Origin: Pyrus communis
Taxonomy: Eukaryota; Streptophyta; Magnoliopsida; Rosales; Rosaceae
DNA: 64,000 nucleotides
Reading direction: 5' to 3'
NCBI RefSeq assembly: GCF_963583255.1
Contig: NC_084809.1
Coordinates: forward strand, 4,019,501-4,083,500
Shown: in pieces, positions 22,290 through 33,160 of the stretch
Layout of the letters: the number at the start of each line of letters is the position of its first letter
Position numbering within the stretch: the stretch's first letter is position 1
Made by a program: the position numbers and the translations under genes
Notes under the pieces: model-generated
What the model was told of the DNA's origin: nothing
What the model saw: the letters and a program-made list of their open reading frames with translations, nothing else
Database searches by the model: none

Positions 22290-22485
22290 GAATTGGATCC
22301 CCTTCATACCTATAGGAATTGAGCCCAATGATCAAATTATTCAGGCCATTAAAATTTGATTCAACGATTACAATTATTATAACTTTTAGAGGGCCCTTAT
22401 TTGTAACCATTGAATCAAATTTTAATGATCCGGATCATTTGATGAGTGAATTCAGTTTCTTTGGGTCCGGAGGAAATCTGGTTCA
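22290..22485. mobile_element. MITE-like inverted repeat
   Basis: GGCCATTAAAATTTGATTCA/ACGATTACA on the left faces TGTAACCATTGAATCAAATT/TTAATGATCC on the right, with looser pairing toward both ends (CCCAATGATCAAAT with ATCATTTGATGAG). Boundaries are approximate. Confidence 0.55.
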
Positions 22486-23530
22486 ATATACAAAGACGCA
22501 AACGGAATCTTGTGGTGTGCGGATGCTTTGCAAATGGTGACATCATGTTGACATGGTTAATGTCTAATTTATTCATGTAATTTGCAATTGGACAAAAGTG
22601 TCCACTGAAATAATGTCCAGGTCAGATGCATATGCTTTCCTAGATCCATTTCAGATTCTTATCGCATTTAAAATTGAAAGGTCAATTGAGTTGAAAATAG
22701 TGTTGAGATTAAACAGGATAGTGTAAGTGGAAGAAAATGCTATATGATTATCATTTGGCTATAATATAATTGTAATGCGCTACTTAGTACTACGGTCTAA
22801 TAATGTAAGTAAATGATTTTAGATTTGAGTTTGAATCACATAATTGCTAGTTTATTATGAGATAAAGTTTATTCTCTCTCCCATAATGTAGATAATATCG
22901 TTTGTTAAAAAAAAAAAAAAATACTTGCAATACTCACCTCTCGAGACAAGGGTACGAGCCTATGAGGAGCAACAACGTATGAGTTCACTCATAGAAATCT
23001 TGGCACGATTTCTCATTAAGATAACAGAAGAATTTTTCTTTTCACAAAGAAGAACACAAGCCACAAAGGACCCTTTTGATTAAATGAAAACTTTTTAAGA
23101 GCTTCTAGCTCAATGAGTTAATGACGTTTGACCGTGTGTTCGAGATCTTGAGTTCAACTTTCTTGTAATATTTGTATAGTAAAATACAACGTAGAGGTGA
23201 CAAATGTGTGTTTTTTTTATTTTAGTACATCGATATTTTTACATTAGAAGAAGGAGAGTTCGACTAAACCACAACCTAATTTGGTATCAAATTCATCATC
23301 TACGAAATTCAAACCTAAAACCTTCGGAATACCACTAGATAAGCTGGCAGACATGACAAATGTTGAACGAAAGAGAAAAACTGTTGCGCCACTCAACTGT
23401 TGCGGTACGTTGGAGGGGCTTAGCATATGTCCACCTCACCAAACCCATCTTCAACGACGGCTTGTCCACCTCACCTACCGAGCCAGATGCCAATCTTGAC
23501 CCGCTATACCAAGAAAATATTTTTTCTTAA
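22486..23530. other. Intergenic with two tRNA-related SINE candidates
   Basis: 22775-22921 (TACTACGGTCTAATAATG, TTTGAGTTTGAATCAC, ending in a 14-A run) and 23095-23185 (TTCTAGCTCAATGAGTTAAT, GTGTTCGAGATCTTGAGTTC) look like box A/B-bearing SINE relics. No gene is seen otherwise. Confidence 0.4.
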
Positions 23531-23538
23531 TATAAAAG
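23531..23538 (+). promoter_or_regulatory. TATA box of the 6-phosphogluconate dehydrogenase gene
   Basis: TATAAAAG lies about 110 bp before the inferred leader-exon end at 23640. A start near 23562 gives a first, untranslated exon of about 80 nt. Confidence 0.6.
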
Positions 23539-23640
23539 CTCAACACTTTCCGCCTCCCACAGATCTTTGATTTCTTGGGTTCTGTTCGATTTCCTCAGAT
23601 TTTCAATCCCCTTTCTCTCCTTACAGAAGAACACTTTCAG

Positions 23641-24602
23641 GTTTGGATCCTTTTGCTTTCTGGGTCTTGATCAAAATGCTCCCCTTACTGATTTACTTTA
23701 CTGAATGTAATTACATCCATAAAATTATTTGACTTGCTGCGGCTAAAAATCATAGCTTTTCTGACATTTGATTGGTTCCTATGATTTGGGATTGTTGATC
23801 TGTGTTCGTTTTGTTAGTGTGCTATTGGGTTGCTCTTGATCTTGACGATGAATTTGGTTTTGCAATAATCTGTGGATTCTTGGGATTTTTCAGATTGATT
23901 AGATCATGCTTTTTAGTTCATCCAATCAGTTTGGTTGATGGGTTCTACAATTTTATGATTTTTATATTAAATATGATTTGAGTTTTGTTATAGATAAGTA
24001 TAAGTGGGTCTGGTTTAATTTGGTTAGCTTCAGAGTTCAGAGAATTCACTCTTGTGGGTTTCTACGGAGGTTGTGAGACGATGAAAGTTTAGTTTTTTTA
24101 TATTTGTTTGTCCATTGACTCGATCGGAACAATTGGACTGTAAAAGTTAGGGCTTGGTGATCAAACTGGAGTACCATCGTTTTACATTAGATTTGTTAGT
24201 TTAGTGTTATTCATCTGAGGATCATATACTTAATGTTTAATCTCGTCTATGTTCTACAATTCGAAATTAGTATGCAGGGCTTAGTAAGTTCTTACGGGAG
24301 TATCATCGTTCGTTAGATTTGTTGTTTTAGTTTAATACATCTGAGCATCGTATACATAATTTTCAATCTCATCAGTGTTATACAATGCTAAAATTAGTGT
24401 GTAGGCATTGAAATAGGTGATTACATGTGAAATTATTTTTATGATCTGTGTTTCTGTTATTTGAGCTATTGAAGTTTGTTGGATTTCATTGAATTATCCT
24501 CTCATTTTGTTCCCCGGGACTCCCGTTTTTTAGATTTGTACTCTATGTTTCTCCAGTATGTGGATCTAGTCTGACTGTCTCACTAACAATTGCAAGTAGC
24601 AG
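23641..24602 (+). other. Leader intron of the 6-phosphogluconate dehydrogenase gene
   Basis: The donor CAG/GTTTGG at 23641 and the acceptor GTAGCAG near 24602 bound a T-rich 0.96-kb intron between an untranslated exon and the coding exon. Nearby AGs at 24606 are equally possible acceptors. Such leader introns often raise expression (family knowledge). Confidence 0.55.
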
Positions 24603-24614
24603 ACAGGGAAAGAG

Positions 24615-26081
24615 ATGGCTGCGCCACCAAAACCCACAAGAATAGGCCTTGCCGGTTTGGCTGTCATGGGCCAAAATTTGGCCCTCAACATTGCAGAGAA
24701 AGGCTTCCCCATTTCGGTATACAATAGAACTACCTCCAAAGTTGATGAGACTGTTGAGCGAGCTAAGAAGGAAGGAAACCTTCCCCTTTATGGATTCCAT
24801 GATCCGCAATCTTTTGTTAAGTCAATCCAGAAACCCCGTGTCGTGATCATGCTTGTCAAGGCTGGGGCGCCTGTTGACCAGACCATAAAGACCCTCTCCG
24901 TCTACCTGGAGAAAGGCGACTGCATCATTGATGGTGGTAATGAGTGGTATGAGAACACTGAGAGGAGGGAGAAGGCCATGGCTGAATTAGGTCTTCTTTA
25001 CCTTGGAATGGGAGTTTCAGGTGGTGAGGAGGGGGCTCGATACGGGCCTTCTATGATGCCTGGAGGATCCTTTGAGGCCTATAAGTACATTGAAGACATT
25101 CTTCTTAAGGTGTCAGCTCAAGTTCCGGACAGTGGTCCCTGTGTGACTTACATTGGCAAAGGTGGGTCTGGTAACTTTGTCAAGATGATTCATAATGGGA
25201 TTGAATACGGTGATATGCAGCTCATAGCGGAGGCTTATGATGTGCTGAAATCAGTGGGAAAGTTGTCAAATGAGGAACTCCAAAAAGCTTTCTCAGAGTG
25301 GAACAAGGGTGAGCTTCTCAGCTTCCTGATTGAAATCACTGCCGATATATTTGGAATCAAGGATGACAAGGGAGATGGATATTTGGTTGACAAGGTTTTG
25401 GACAAGACTGGCATGAAGGGTACTGGTAAATGGACTGTACAGCAAGCTGCTGAACTATCAGTTGCAGCTCCAACAATTGAATCTTCTTTGGATGCAAGGT
25501 TCCTTAGTGGGTTAAAGGACGAGAGGGTTAAAGCAGCTAAAGTGTTCAAATCAGCTGGCTTTGAGGATAGCTTGAATGCCCCAGAGGTGGATAAGGCAAA
25601 GTTGATCGATGATGTGAGGCAAGCTCTTTATGCATCCAAGATATGCAGTTATGCACAAGGGATGAATCTGATCCGTGCAAAGAGTATTGAGCAGGGATGG
25701 GACTTGAAGTTGGGCGAATTGGCCAGGATTTGGAAGGGAGGATGCATCATTCGTGCAGTGTTCCTGGACAGAATTAAGAAGGCATATGATAGGAATGCTG
25801 ATCTCGCAAACCTTCTCGTGGACCCAGAGTTCTCGAAAGAGATTGTTGAGAGGCAGTCTGCCTGGAGAAGGGTGGTATGCCTTGCTATCAACTCAGGCAT
25901 CAGCACCCCAGGTATGTCAGCAAGTCTTGCTTATTTTGACTCCTACAGAAGGGAGAGCCTGCCGGCGAACTTGGTCCAAGCTCAACGAGACTACTTTGGT
26001 GCTCATACATACGAACGAACTGACATGGAAGGCACTTTCCATACCGAATGGTTCAAGATCGCCAAACAGTCAAAGATCTAA
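24615..26081 (+). CDS. PGD2: 6-phosphogluconate dehydrogenase, decarboxylating, with peroxisomal-type C-terminus
   Basis: An intact single coding exon of 488 residues, the family's normal length. The NADP-binding loop GLAVMG is at residues 14-19, IDGGNEWYENT at about 105-115, GVSGGEEGARYGPSMMPGG at about 133-151, and the catalytic segment GNFVKMIHNGIEYGD at 186-200 with the base Lys190 and the acid Glu197. It converts 6-phosphogluconate to ribulose 5-phosphate with CO2 and NADPH in the oxidative pentose phosphate pathway. There is no plastid transit peptide: the protein starts MAAPPKPTRIGLAGLAVMGQ. It ends AKQSKI; SKI is the PTS1 reported for Arabidopsis PGD2, so dual cytosolic and peroxisomal location is likely. 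The lack of introns in the coding region matches plant cytosolic PGD genes. Confidence 0.97.
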   Translation: MAAPPKPTRIGLAGLAVMGQNLALNIAEKGFPISVYNRTTSKVDETVERAKKEGNLPLYGFHDPQSFVKSIQKPRVVIMLVKAGAPVDQTIKTLSVYLEKGDCIIDGGNEWYENTERREKAMAELGLLYLGMGVSGGEEGARYGPSMMPGGSFEAYKYIEDILLKVSAQVPDSGPCVTYIGKGGSGNFVKMIHNGIEYGDMQLIAEAYDVLKSVGKLSNEELQKAFSEWNKGELLSFLIEITADIFGIKDDKGDGYLVDKVLDKTGMKGTGKWTVQQAAELSVAAPTIESSLDARFLSGLKDERVKAAKVFKSAGFEDSLNAPEVDKAKLIDDVRQALYASKICSYAQGMNLIRAKSIEQGWDLKLGELARIWKGGCIIRAVFLDRIKKAYDRNADLANLLVDPEFSKEIVERQSAWRRVVCLAINSGISTPGMSASLAYFDSYRRESLPANLVQAQRDYFGAHTYERTDMEGTFHTEWFKIAKQSKI

Positions 26082-27454
26082 GTCCAGTTTCCTTGCCATC
26101 CTACTCAAGCAGAGAACCCTCCTTCATCCGAATAATTTCTGCTGACGATTTTATGCTGGGCGGAGCTTCTGCCAACTCTTTTCGGTGAAAAATTTATCCC
26201 AAATATGTTTTATCAGTTTTTTTTAAAAGACTTATAAGTGTGCTTTGTTTTTCTTGTGCTTTTGGCAGATCTGTCCACCCCCACAGACCCCTCTCTAATA
26301 TGGAAGACATAATTCTGTTCAATGTAGGGACTTTGTGGGGTGATAATCTAGACTGTAATGTTTGAAGAAAAAAATCAATGAAAAAAAATCTTATATTTCT
26401 CAATCTTTGCAGCTCTAATTATTGTTTTTTTTTTTTTTGTGCATTTTTCCTGCAATTATTGTATGTGCCAAATATTCCTCAAGTATTTGGATGATGCTAT
26501 CCAAACACCTTATATTAATTTGTGTTCTTTCATTCTTTTCAATTTATTCAATCCGACGATCAAAAATTGATAAGGTAAACAGTAAAAAGAAGTGTGCCGA
26601 CAATGACAGTAGTAACTCAAATTTTTAGTTAGCTTTTTGGGTGTCAACTGTGTTCCATAAATCTGAATAATGTGGCTTCCATGTGCTAAATTCACTTTTA
26701 GGTGAACCAAATCAGTGAGGCATCACAGCTGTGGAAATAGGGTCCAAAAAAGCTTAAATTGGTTGTCAACCATGAACTATTTTTCCTCCCATGCTCTATC
26801 TTTGTTGACTGTTAGCTAAGAAAATTGTATCCCACATGTTCTAACTTGTATTCATTTTCACTTTACTTTACCATACAAATTCTCAGAGTATCAAAAGTTT
26901 TAAAGTACATCAATGTGTGATTTAACAATCGTCTGAATGTGAATCGACGAATTCAAAAGAATTTTACGACTGAATGTGAATCGAAGAATTCTTCAAGTGA
27001 ACGTGATCCATTTAAAAGACATGTTGTATAGGAGGACTCCCCAAATTGTGGGGGTTGGTTTTCTTATGAATCTTATCTGATCATGTTGACTTAATGAATA
27101 ATAAGTCAAAAAGCAAGGCAAAAGGACAGGTTCTTTGTTTCTCTGTAAAATTCATTTTTCACTTTGCTAAACAAATGTTTGAGTGTGTTCTGTGCGGTTT
27201 TCTATGATGCGGACACATCTTGTTAGATAATTGCGAGATATGAGTAACCGGTCGATCTCCGCAATATAATCATTCAACCGGTCACTCGCATTTTGCGATA
27301 TCAGAGAACTTATATATGCTGATTACATGATAAAACGTGCAAATTTGATGACAAATCACAGATTTTGTCTTTGAAAGTGGTAGAATATTCTGTGCAGTTG
27401 GAAGTACAGCCCATGTTGGGTACTTGCTTTGCTGTTGCATCTACACATTTGTTG
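26082..27454. other. PGD 3' region and intergenic
   Basis: The 3' untranslated region ends near a T-run at 26425. The rest is AT-rich without genes. 26480-26600 shares CAATTTATTCAATCCGACGATCAAAAATTGA with the 36.6-kb MITE in looser form. Confidence 0.4.
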
Positions 27455-27762
27455 CAGAAACACTCTACCAACAACGACAACAATAATCAAGTCTTATTCC
27501 GTTAAGTGAGGTTGGTTGTATAAACCCTAGAACGTCATAACGTTTAGTTTTATACCAAGTTTTCCGTTAGCTCCAAGCACTCCATATCTTTTCTTATAGT
27601 CTCTTTCAAAGTTTTCGTTGGTCTTCCTCTACCTCTTTTGTCTGATCCTCCATCTTATAGTCGCATTTTCTAATCGAGGCACCTGTAAGTCTTCAATTTA
27701 CGTGTCCAAACCATCTTAATTGATTTTCTCTCATCTTATCTTCAATTGCAGTTACTCCTACC
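27455..27762 (-). mobile_element. 3' end of a LINE retrotransposon
   Basis: The minus strand reads GTAACTGCAATTGAAGATAA, GATGAGAGAAAATCAATTAAG, ATGGTTTGGACACG, giving DKMRENQLRWFGHV, the conserved tail of plant LINE-type reverse-transcriptase ORFs, followed by a degraded arginine-rich end (KEVEEDQRK) and a trailer with TTGTTGTTGTCGTTG. Frames are broken by stops, so it is a dead fragment. Confidence 0.75.
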
Positions 27763-27781
27763 AATTTGTAATTTTTTTTTT

Positions 27782-28030
27782 GGGTAAATTACATTTTCAT
27801 ACCTCAGATTTGGGTCTATTTCAATTCCTTACAACATCTTCAAAACATTTCACTTTCATACCTTAAGTACTATTTTATTTCAAAATAATACATCTGTTAC
27901 ATTTTCCATTCATTGATCTGTTAAATGCTGACATGACTGCCACATATATGTCACGTAGCTGCCAAATGTCTACCACGTGGTAAATAAAATAATTTTTTAT
28001 TTTTTTTAAACCTGAATTTTCTCAAAATAT

Positions 28031-28065
<35 letters not shown>

Positions 28066-28755
28066 ACTATCCCTCCCAAACCCCCCCCCCCTCCCCCCAC
28101 AAAACAAAGAGGGAGGAAGAAGAAGGGAAAAAAAAAACCCCAAACCCAGTTCGGCCCCCCCCCCCCAGCGTCGCGTGACCTTCCCTTCTTCCCCGTCCCC
28201 CTCGGATCAGGTTCTCGTGATTTTCAATATGGGTGGGTTTTGAAAATACTTTGAGTTTGAGATGATTTTTGGACTGGTTTTGTAGTAGATCTACCTAATC
28301 TCGGGTGGAAATTTTGTTGGTGATGCGGAATTTTTGGAGGGGTGATGGGGGATGGGAGAAAGGGGTGGCTTGGGTGGGACGAACTGGGGCTTTTTTTTTC
28401 TTTCTTTCTCTCTCTCTCCCTCCTCTTCTTCTTCTTCTTCTTCTTCTTCTTCTTCTTCTTCTTCTTCTTCTTGCAGGTTTTTGGGTTCTAGGTTAGGGTA
28501 GCTCTGGGGGGGGGGGGGGGGGAAGGCACTGGTTTCATTTTTTTGAGAAAATTCAGGTTTTTTTAAAATATTTTATTTGCCACGTGGCAGACATTTGGCA
28601 GCCACGTCAGCATTTAACAGATCAATGGATGGAAATGTAATGGAGGTATTATTTTGAAATAAAATAATACTTAAGATATGAAAGTGAAATGTTTTAAAGA
28701 TGTTGTAAGGAATTGAATAGACCCCAAACCAGATGTATAAAAATGTAATTTACCC
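27782..28755. mobile_element. Non-autonomous DNA transposon with about 240-bp TIRs (MULE-like)
   Basis: The left TIR (27782-28030) begins GGGTAAATTACATTTTCATA; the right TIR (about 28535-28755) ends TATAAAAATGTAATTTACCC, its inverse, and both share long blocks such as CATTGATCTGTTAAATGCTG and CTTACAACATCTT. The interior holds poly-A, poly-C, poly-G and (CTT)n runs around a GC-richer 300-bp core (28170-28400). Flanks are T-runs, so a 9-bp TSD cannot be proven. Long TIRs and a non-transposase interior fit a Mutator-like or Pack-MULE element. Confidence 0.8.
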
Positions 28756-29333
28756 CTTTTTTTTTTTTTTTTTATTAAACTCTATCAATTTTTCCTGTGA
28801 CTGTCACAACAAAAAAACCTCAGCATGGCATTTGTCTTTCTATGTTGATCTTTTTCTTTCCAGCACAACTTGTTAACATAAACACACATTCTACATAATA
28901 ATTTGTAAGCTTTTCAAACTAGTGCATCAATATTTTCTTTTACTGCAAATAGCCACATGTGTGTTTTGTGATCTTTCTTCTTTCCAGCAAATTGCACGCA
29001 CTGTTTGCTTCATAGCCACATGAGACAGCGGCACAAACACTCAATACACAAGACGCATTATTGTTGAGAAAACTTGAGAGACAAACACACCACAATTTCT
29101 TGCTTGCAGAACATCAAAAATCGTTTTTTTCTTCTCGGGAACTTAGTTATTCCGAGATTGAAAGAATGTGTTGTGACAAAATTTAACCTTTACACTTTCA
29201 ACGGATGTTTTCCGCGATGATGAAGTTCAAAAAGAAATGCAGAAAAAAAGAAGAAAATGTGCTAATGAGATACAAAAGAGCGAAATATATAAGAACGCAC
29301 CAAGAACTTTCGTGGAAGAAAGAAGAAATATAT
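28756..29333. other. Intergenic before the CACTA element
   Basis: No gene or element end recognised. Confidence 0.4.
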
Positions 29334-30351
29334 ATCCACTACAAGAAAAGTGGGCTAAGAACACAATTGATTTGTGTCCTTTTCAATTTCATTGAGCACA
29401 AATACAAATCTGTGCGTTTTGAGTATCATTGAACACAAAACTATTTTATATGTGCTCTCTAAGCAAAAGGAACACTAGTTTGTGCCGAAAATGAAGTGTA
29501 TTTGTGCCTACTTGCTGTGTCACCTTTAAATGTCAGAAATGAGATTTGTTTATTAATTTACGAAAGCACAATAAGAGTTTTCGTGCTCTCCGATGTAATA
29601 TATTTAAATTAAAAGTAGGTTTTCGTGTCCATTGCTTTTACTTTTTCCCATTTTCAGTTCCTTTACATTAGTTCACGCCTTTCCTCTCTCGTCTCTCCCC
29701 CTCTCTTAAACTCTACTCCTTGTCCTCCTGAGCAGTCTTCCATTCTTCCTCCCTCCCCCTCTCCCTCCTCTTTCACGCAACAAAGCCGCTGTCCACCCGT
29801 CACCAACGACTGTCTAATTATATCTCTAGATCCTCTTGTCGTCCTCTTTCCAACTCCCAAATTTGTTTCTCCAAATTCTTAGCCAAATTTCCTCAATTTC
29901 ACATCTAAGCAACGGTGATCGTGGGCTTTCCTGCCAATTTCCGGCAAAGGCTGCCGGAATTGGACCTCGATGCAAGAGGTAAAAATGATCTCTCTTTCCT
30001 CTTCTTTCTTTCTCATCTCTCTTTCCCTCTCTCTCATCTATCCTTCTCCCTACTTTCATCTTCTACTCTGCCTCCCTCAGACTCTCTTTCTCTCGCCTCT
30101 ATCTCTGTCTTCGACTCCCTTTCTCTCTCTACCTTCCTAGATTCGGTCCATCTCTTTTCCTTTTCCCGATCTGGTGGTTTTTGATGAACCAATCCAAAGC
30201 ATAACTCCCAGATTCGGTCTCTCTCTAATTCTCTCTTATTTGATTTGATTTTCAAAAAATATATAGATCTATTTGATTGTCTTTCCTACTATTGTCTTCT
30301 TCAAGCTACATTGATCTGGATTTGATGAAGGAGAATCTTCGAGTCAGAAAG

Positions 30352-30789
30352 ATGTGGGCAAGCAAAAAAGGAGGGTCGCCGGAGGCCGCCCTAGAAACCA
30401 CCATTGCCATCTTCACCATCGAGGTAAATTCTCCTTCTTCCCAAACTTTCCCTTCAATTTTCTTTCACTTTCTCAGTAACCAAACGGACAATTTAATCCA
30501 TAAAGTTTGTATCTTTGACATTATTTGTGTTTTCAAATCGTTAACAATAGCAGCTTTATTACAAACACTCGCCGAGGACTTGCAGGAACTTCATCGGGCT
30601 CGCTTGCAGAGGATATTACGACAATGTAATTTCACAGAAACATCCAGGTTTCATATTTTCTGCTTTTGTAGTGTATATAAATATTAGATATATATATTTT
30701 ACTGACGGTTAAATTGGAATTGGGGTAGGATTTCATAGGGCAAGGTGGTGATCCCACCGGGGTAGGAAAGGGTGGCGAATCCATTTATG
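30352..30789 (+). pseudogene. Captured cyclophilin (PPIL1/CYP18-like) exons 1-3
   Basis: Three consecutive exons with intron remnants. Exon 1 at 30352-30423 reads MWASKKGGSPEAALETTIAI then FTIE and ends at a GT donor. Exon 2 at about 30554-30647 reads LYYKHSPRTCRNFIGLACRG then YYDNVI. Exon 3 at about 30729-30789 reads DFIGQGGDPTGVGKGGESIY then G. This is the order and sequence pattern of the short single-domain peptidyl-prolyl isomerases of the PPIL1 class. Two bases are missing after VI in exon 2 (where FHRIIK is expected), which breaks the frame and removes the catalytic arginine region; the rest of the domain is absent. The gene is therefore a transduplicated fragment inside the CACTA element. 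Confidence 0.88.
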
Positions 30790-32236
30790 GGTAAAAAAAA
30801 AAATTCCCTTGAATTTACCCATAATGTATTGAAATTTGCTTTATTTTTTTTTACCCCCGATTTTAATTAGATTTGAGAACCATAGTGAAGAACTTGTTTT
30901 GTATAATGAGTTTCAGGGAAAAGTTAAGAGGACGAGATAAAAAAAGAGTTGAAGCATATTGGAGCTGGCATCTTATCGATGGCGAATGCTGGTCCGAATA
31001 CAAATGGAAGCCAGTTCTTTTTCATGTTGGCACCGTGCCCATCATTGGATGGTGTGCTAATTTTTACCTAGTAATGTTAAAAGACTGTTTTTTACTACTA
31101 TATGTGCAGTATCTGATTTTTTGTTTTACTTAATCTACATAAAAGTGATTAAAAAGCAGTAAGCGTTTTTGCCTTAAGATGTTATGTGTATCTTGCGTAC
31201 AATGTGGTTTGGTGGACTTGTGACCTGTTGACTTTAGAAGTTATTTGCATGAGACATCAGTTCATCGCTCTATGACCTATTGAAATATCTGGAGACTGAA
31301 AAACAATTCTTGCTATAATACCATTTCTTTGTGATTTTGCTATGAGGATTTTATGATTTGACATGCACACGCAATCTGAATATAGTTATGAGCTGTATTT
31401 GTGTACGGGAATCTTTAGGCTTTAGTTGACTTTCAGGTGACTGTAATAATCTACACCATCACCATTAGGATTCTGTTTAAGCTATAAAGTGACTAAAGTA
31501 AAACTCCTACCCTTTTCTTGATTTCGTGTTCTTATGAAAGATTTTGACTATGTATGTTGAACACGAGGTTGTGAAGGTATAAAACCAGCTCCCTGCACTG
31601 AATAATTAAAAAAAAACCTCAGTGTATTTCAATTTTGTGACTCACGTGATTCCTCCCAAACTTGATTATCTGTATGCCCTGAATTTTCATGTGCCTTACT
31701 AATTGATTGTGATTTAGGAGTACAAATTTGTAGTAGATTTAGAAGTAGTAAATCACAGTTTAGCAGAGGCATTTTGTAGATTCAAATATCAATGTTTGTT
31801 CATTAGTTCCCCTAAACATCACACATTTTGCTTCTTGTTTTCTAGTTTGCTCAACTTTGTCCGTTGGATCAGAAAGACATGGCCCTTGCCTTAAACCATT
31901 TGATGAAAATTTTGCTTCTGTTATTGCAGAAGTTTTTTCAATTTATTATTTTTTTATGACTTGTTATTTGTATATAATGTTTGGTTTTGGATTATACATA
32001 TTTTTACAGGATTGACGGGAATATATTGTGTTGTAGAGGTGTACTTTACCTTCGTGCTATTTCTCATTTTTGTAAGTGTTTAATGTACCATACATTAATA
32101 AGTTTGGTTTTTATTTGCTTGAAATATGTACAACATTATTGGAGGTCCTATTAATGTTTTGCTCTTATTATGTATAAAATAACTATTTTTTTATTTTTTA
32201 TGAAACTTATATTTACAAAATTTCTTTCTTTTCCAG

Positions 32237-32570
32237 GAAGAGGATGAACTTCCTTCTACAATTATGGTTCACAGTGTCGATATGGATTTGCTTCCTTGTC
32301 TTGTTAAGGTACATTGGACATTTAGTTGTACCAATGGTAAAATGTTCTCTTTTTTGTCGGAGAAAATGAAACTCTTATTGTTATCATATATGTGTAGAGC
32401 TAATGAATTCTCAATGTTGAATGGATGTCTGGGTAACATCACTGGAAATATGTGATCCTTTCCCTTTTTCATTTTTCCTTTGGTTTGGATTTCAGGAAGG
32501 TGATTGCATAATCCACCGAGCTGGGAAAAAGGGTAAAATCAGTTATGGGTGGCTATATGTAGGAATGCAT
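32237..32570 (+). pseudogene. Unidentified exon-like pieces inside the CACTA element
   Basis: TTCCAG precedes an open stretch reading EEDELPSTIMVHSVDMDLLP/CLVK that ends at AAG/GTACAT (32308). After TTTCAG (32496) it continues EGDCIIHRAGKKGKISYGWL/YVG. The AG...GT boundaries and the in-frame join suggest two neighbouring exons of one gene. I do not recognise the protein. A third candidate stretch at 30890-31050 reads [20 protein letters not shown] and [18 protein letters not shown]. Confidence 0.45.
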
Positions 32571-33160
32571 GGATACATTGATAGGAAAATCTCATTATTT
32601 TGTTGGTCTTTTATCTTGAACACTTGTAAACATGTTATTTATGAGGAATATTTATGTAGTTTCATTATAGACATTCCATTTCTACTATTGGATTGCTTTT
32701 TACAGTCGAGATTGGCATCTTTGATTTTATGAAAATTTTAAACTTTTGGTTTTATTTCAAAATTTTACATTTCTATTTTTTTTTTTAATAGAACCTACTG
32801 GGCACAATAACAAAATAGTGCAAACGTGGATGGAGAAGGTCATCTGACAAGTTGTCAGAACAAGGACACAAAAGGCCTTTATTTGTGCCTGCCTCTTTGA
32901 GCACCAAACAGTCTATTGTGCCCTTTTAGTAATGGTGACGCCCATAGAGGGCACAGACACAAAGATGGTAGCTGCAGTGTTGCTATTGGTCTATGAGCAC
33001 AATAGTTGGTGCTTTTTGACCTCAAAGGGCACAGATAATTTATTGTGCGCAGTGCTCATATTTTTTGTAGTGATCCTTCCTTTTGTGTATTCTACATATA
33101 AAGAACAAATATACATCTTCTTCGTCATTAATTTGCAAGCTTATAGTTTTCACTAGCAAT

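Larger units (their letters stand above)
29337..33072 (+). mobile_element. Non-autonomous CACTA element carrying host gene exons
   Basis: The left end CACTACAAGAAAAGTGGG and the right end TTTTTTGTAGTG are the canonical CACTA terminal inverted repeats, and ATC occurs immediately outside both ends (29334-29336, 33073-33075), the expected 3-bp TSD. Subterminal zones are full of short words built on GGCACAA/TTGTGCC in both orientations, typical transposase-binding arrays. No TNP2-like transposase is seen; instead the interior holds cyclophilin exons (30352-30789) and further exon-like pieces (30890-31050, 32237-32308, 32497-32570). Size 3,736 bp. Confidence 0.93.
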
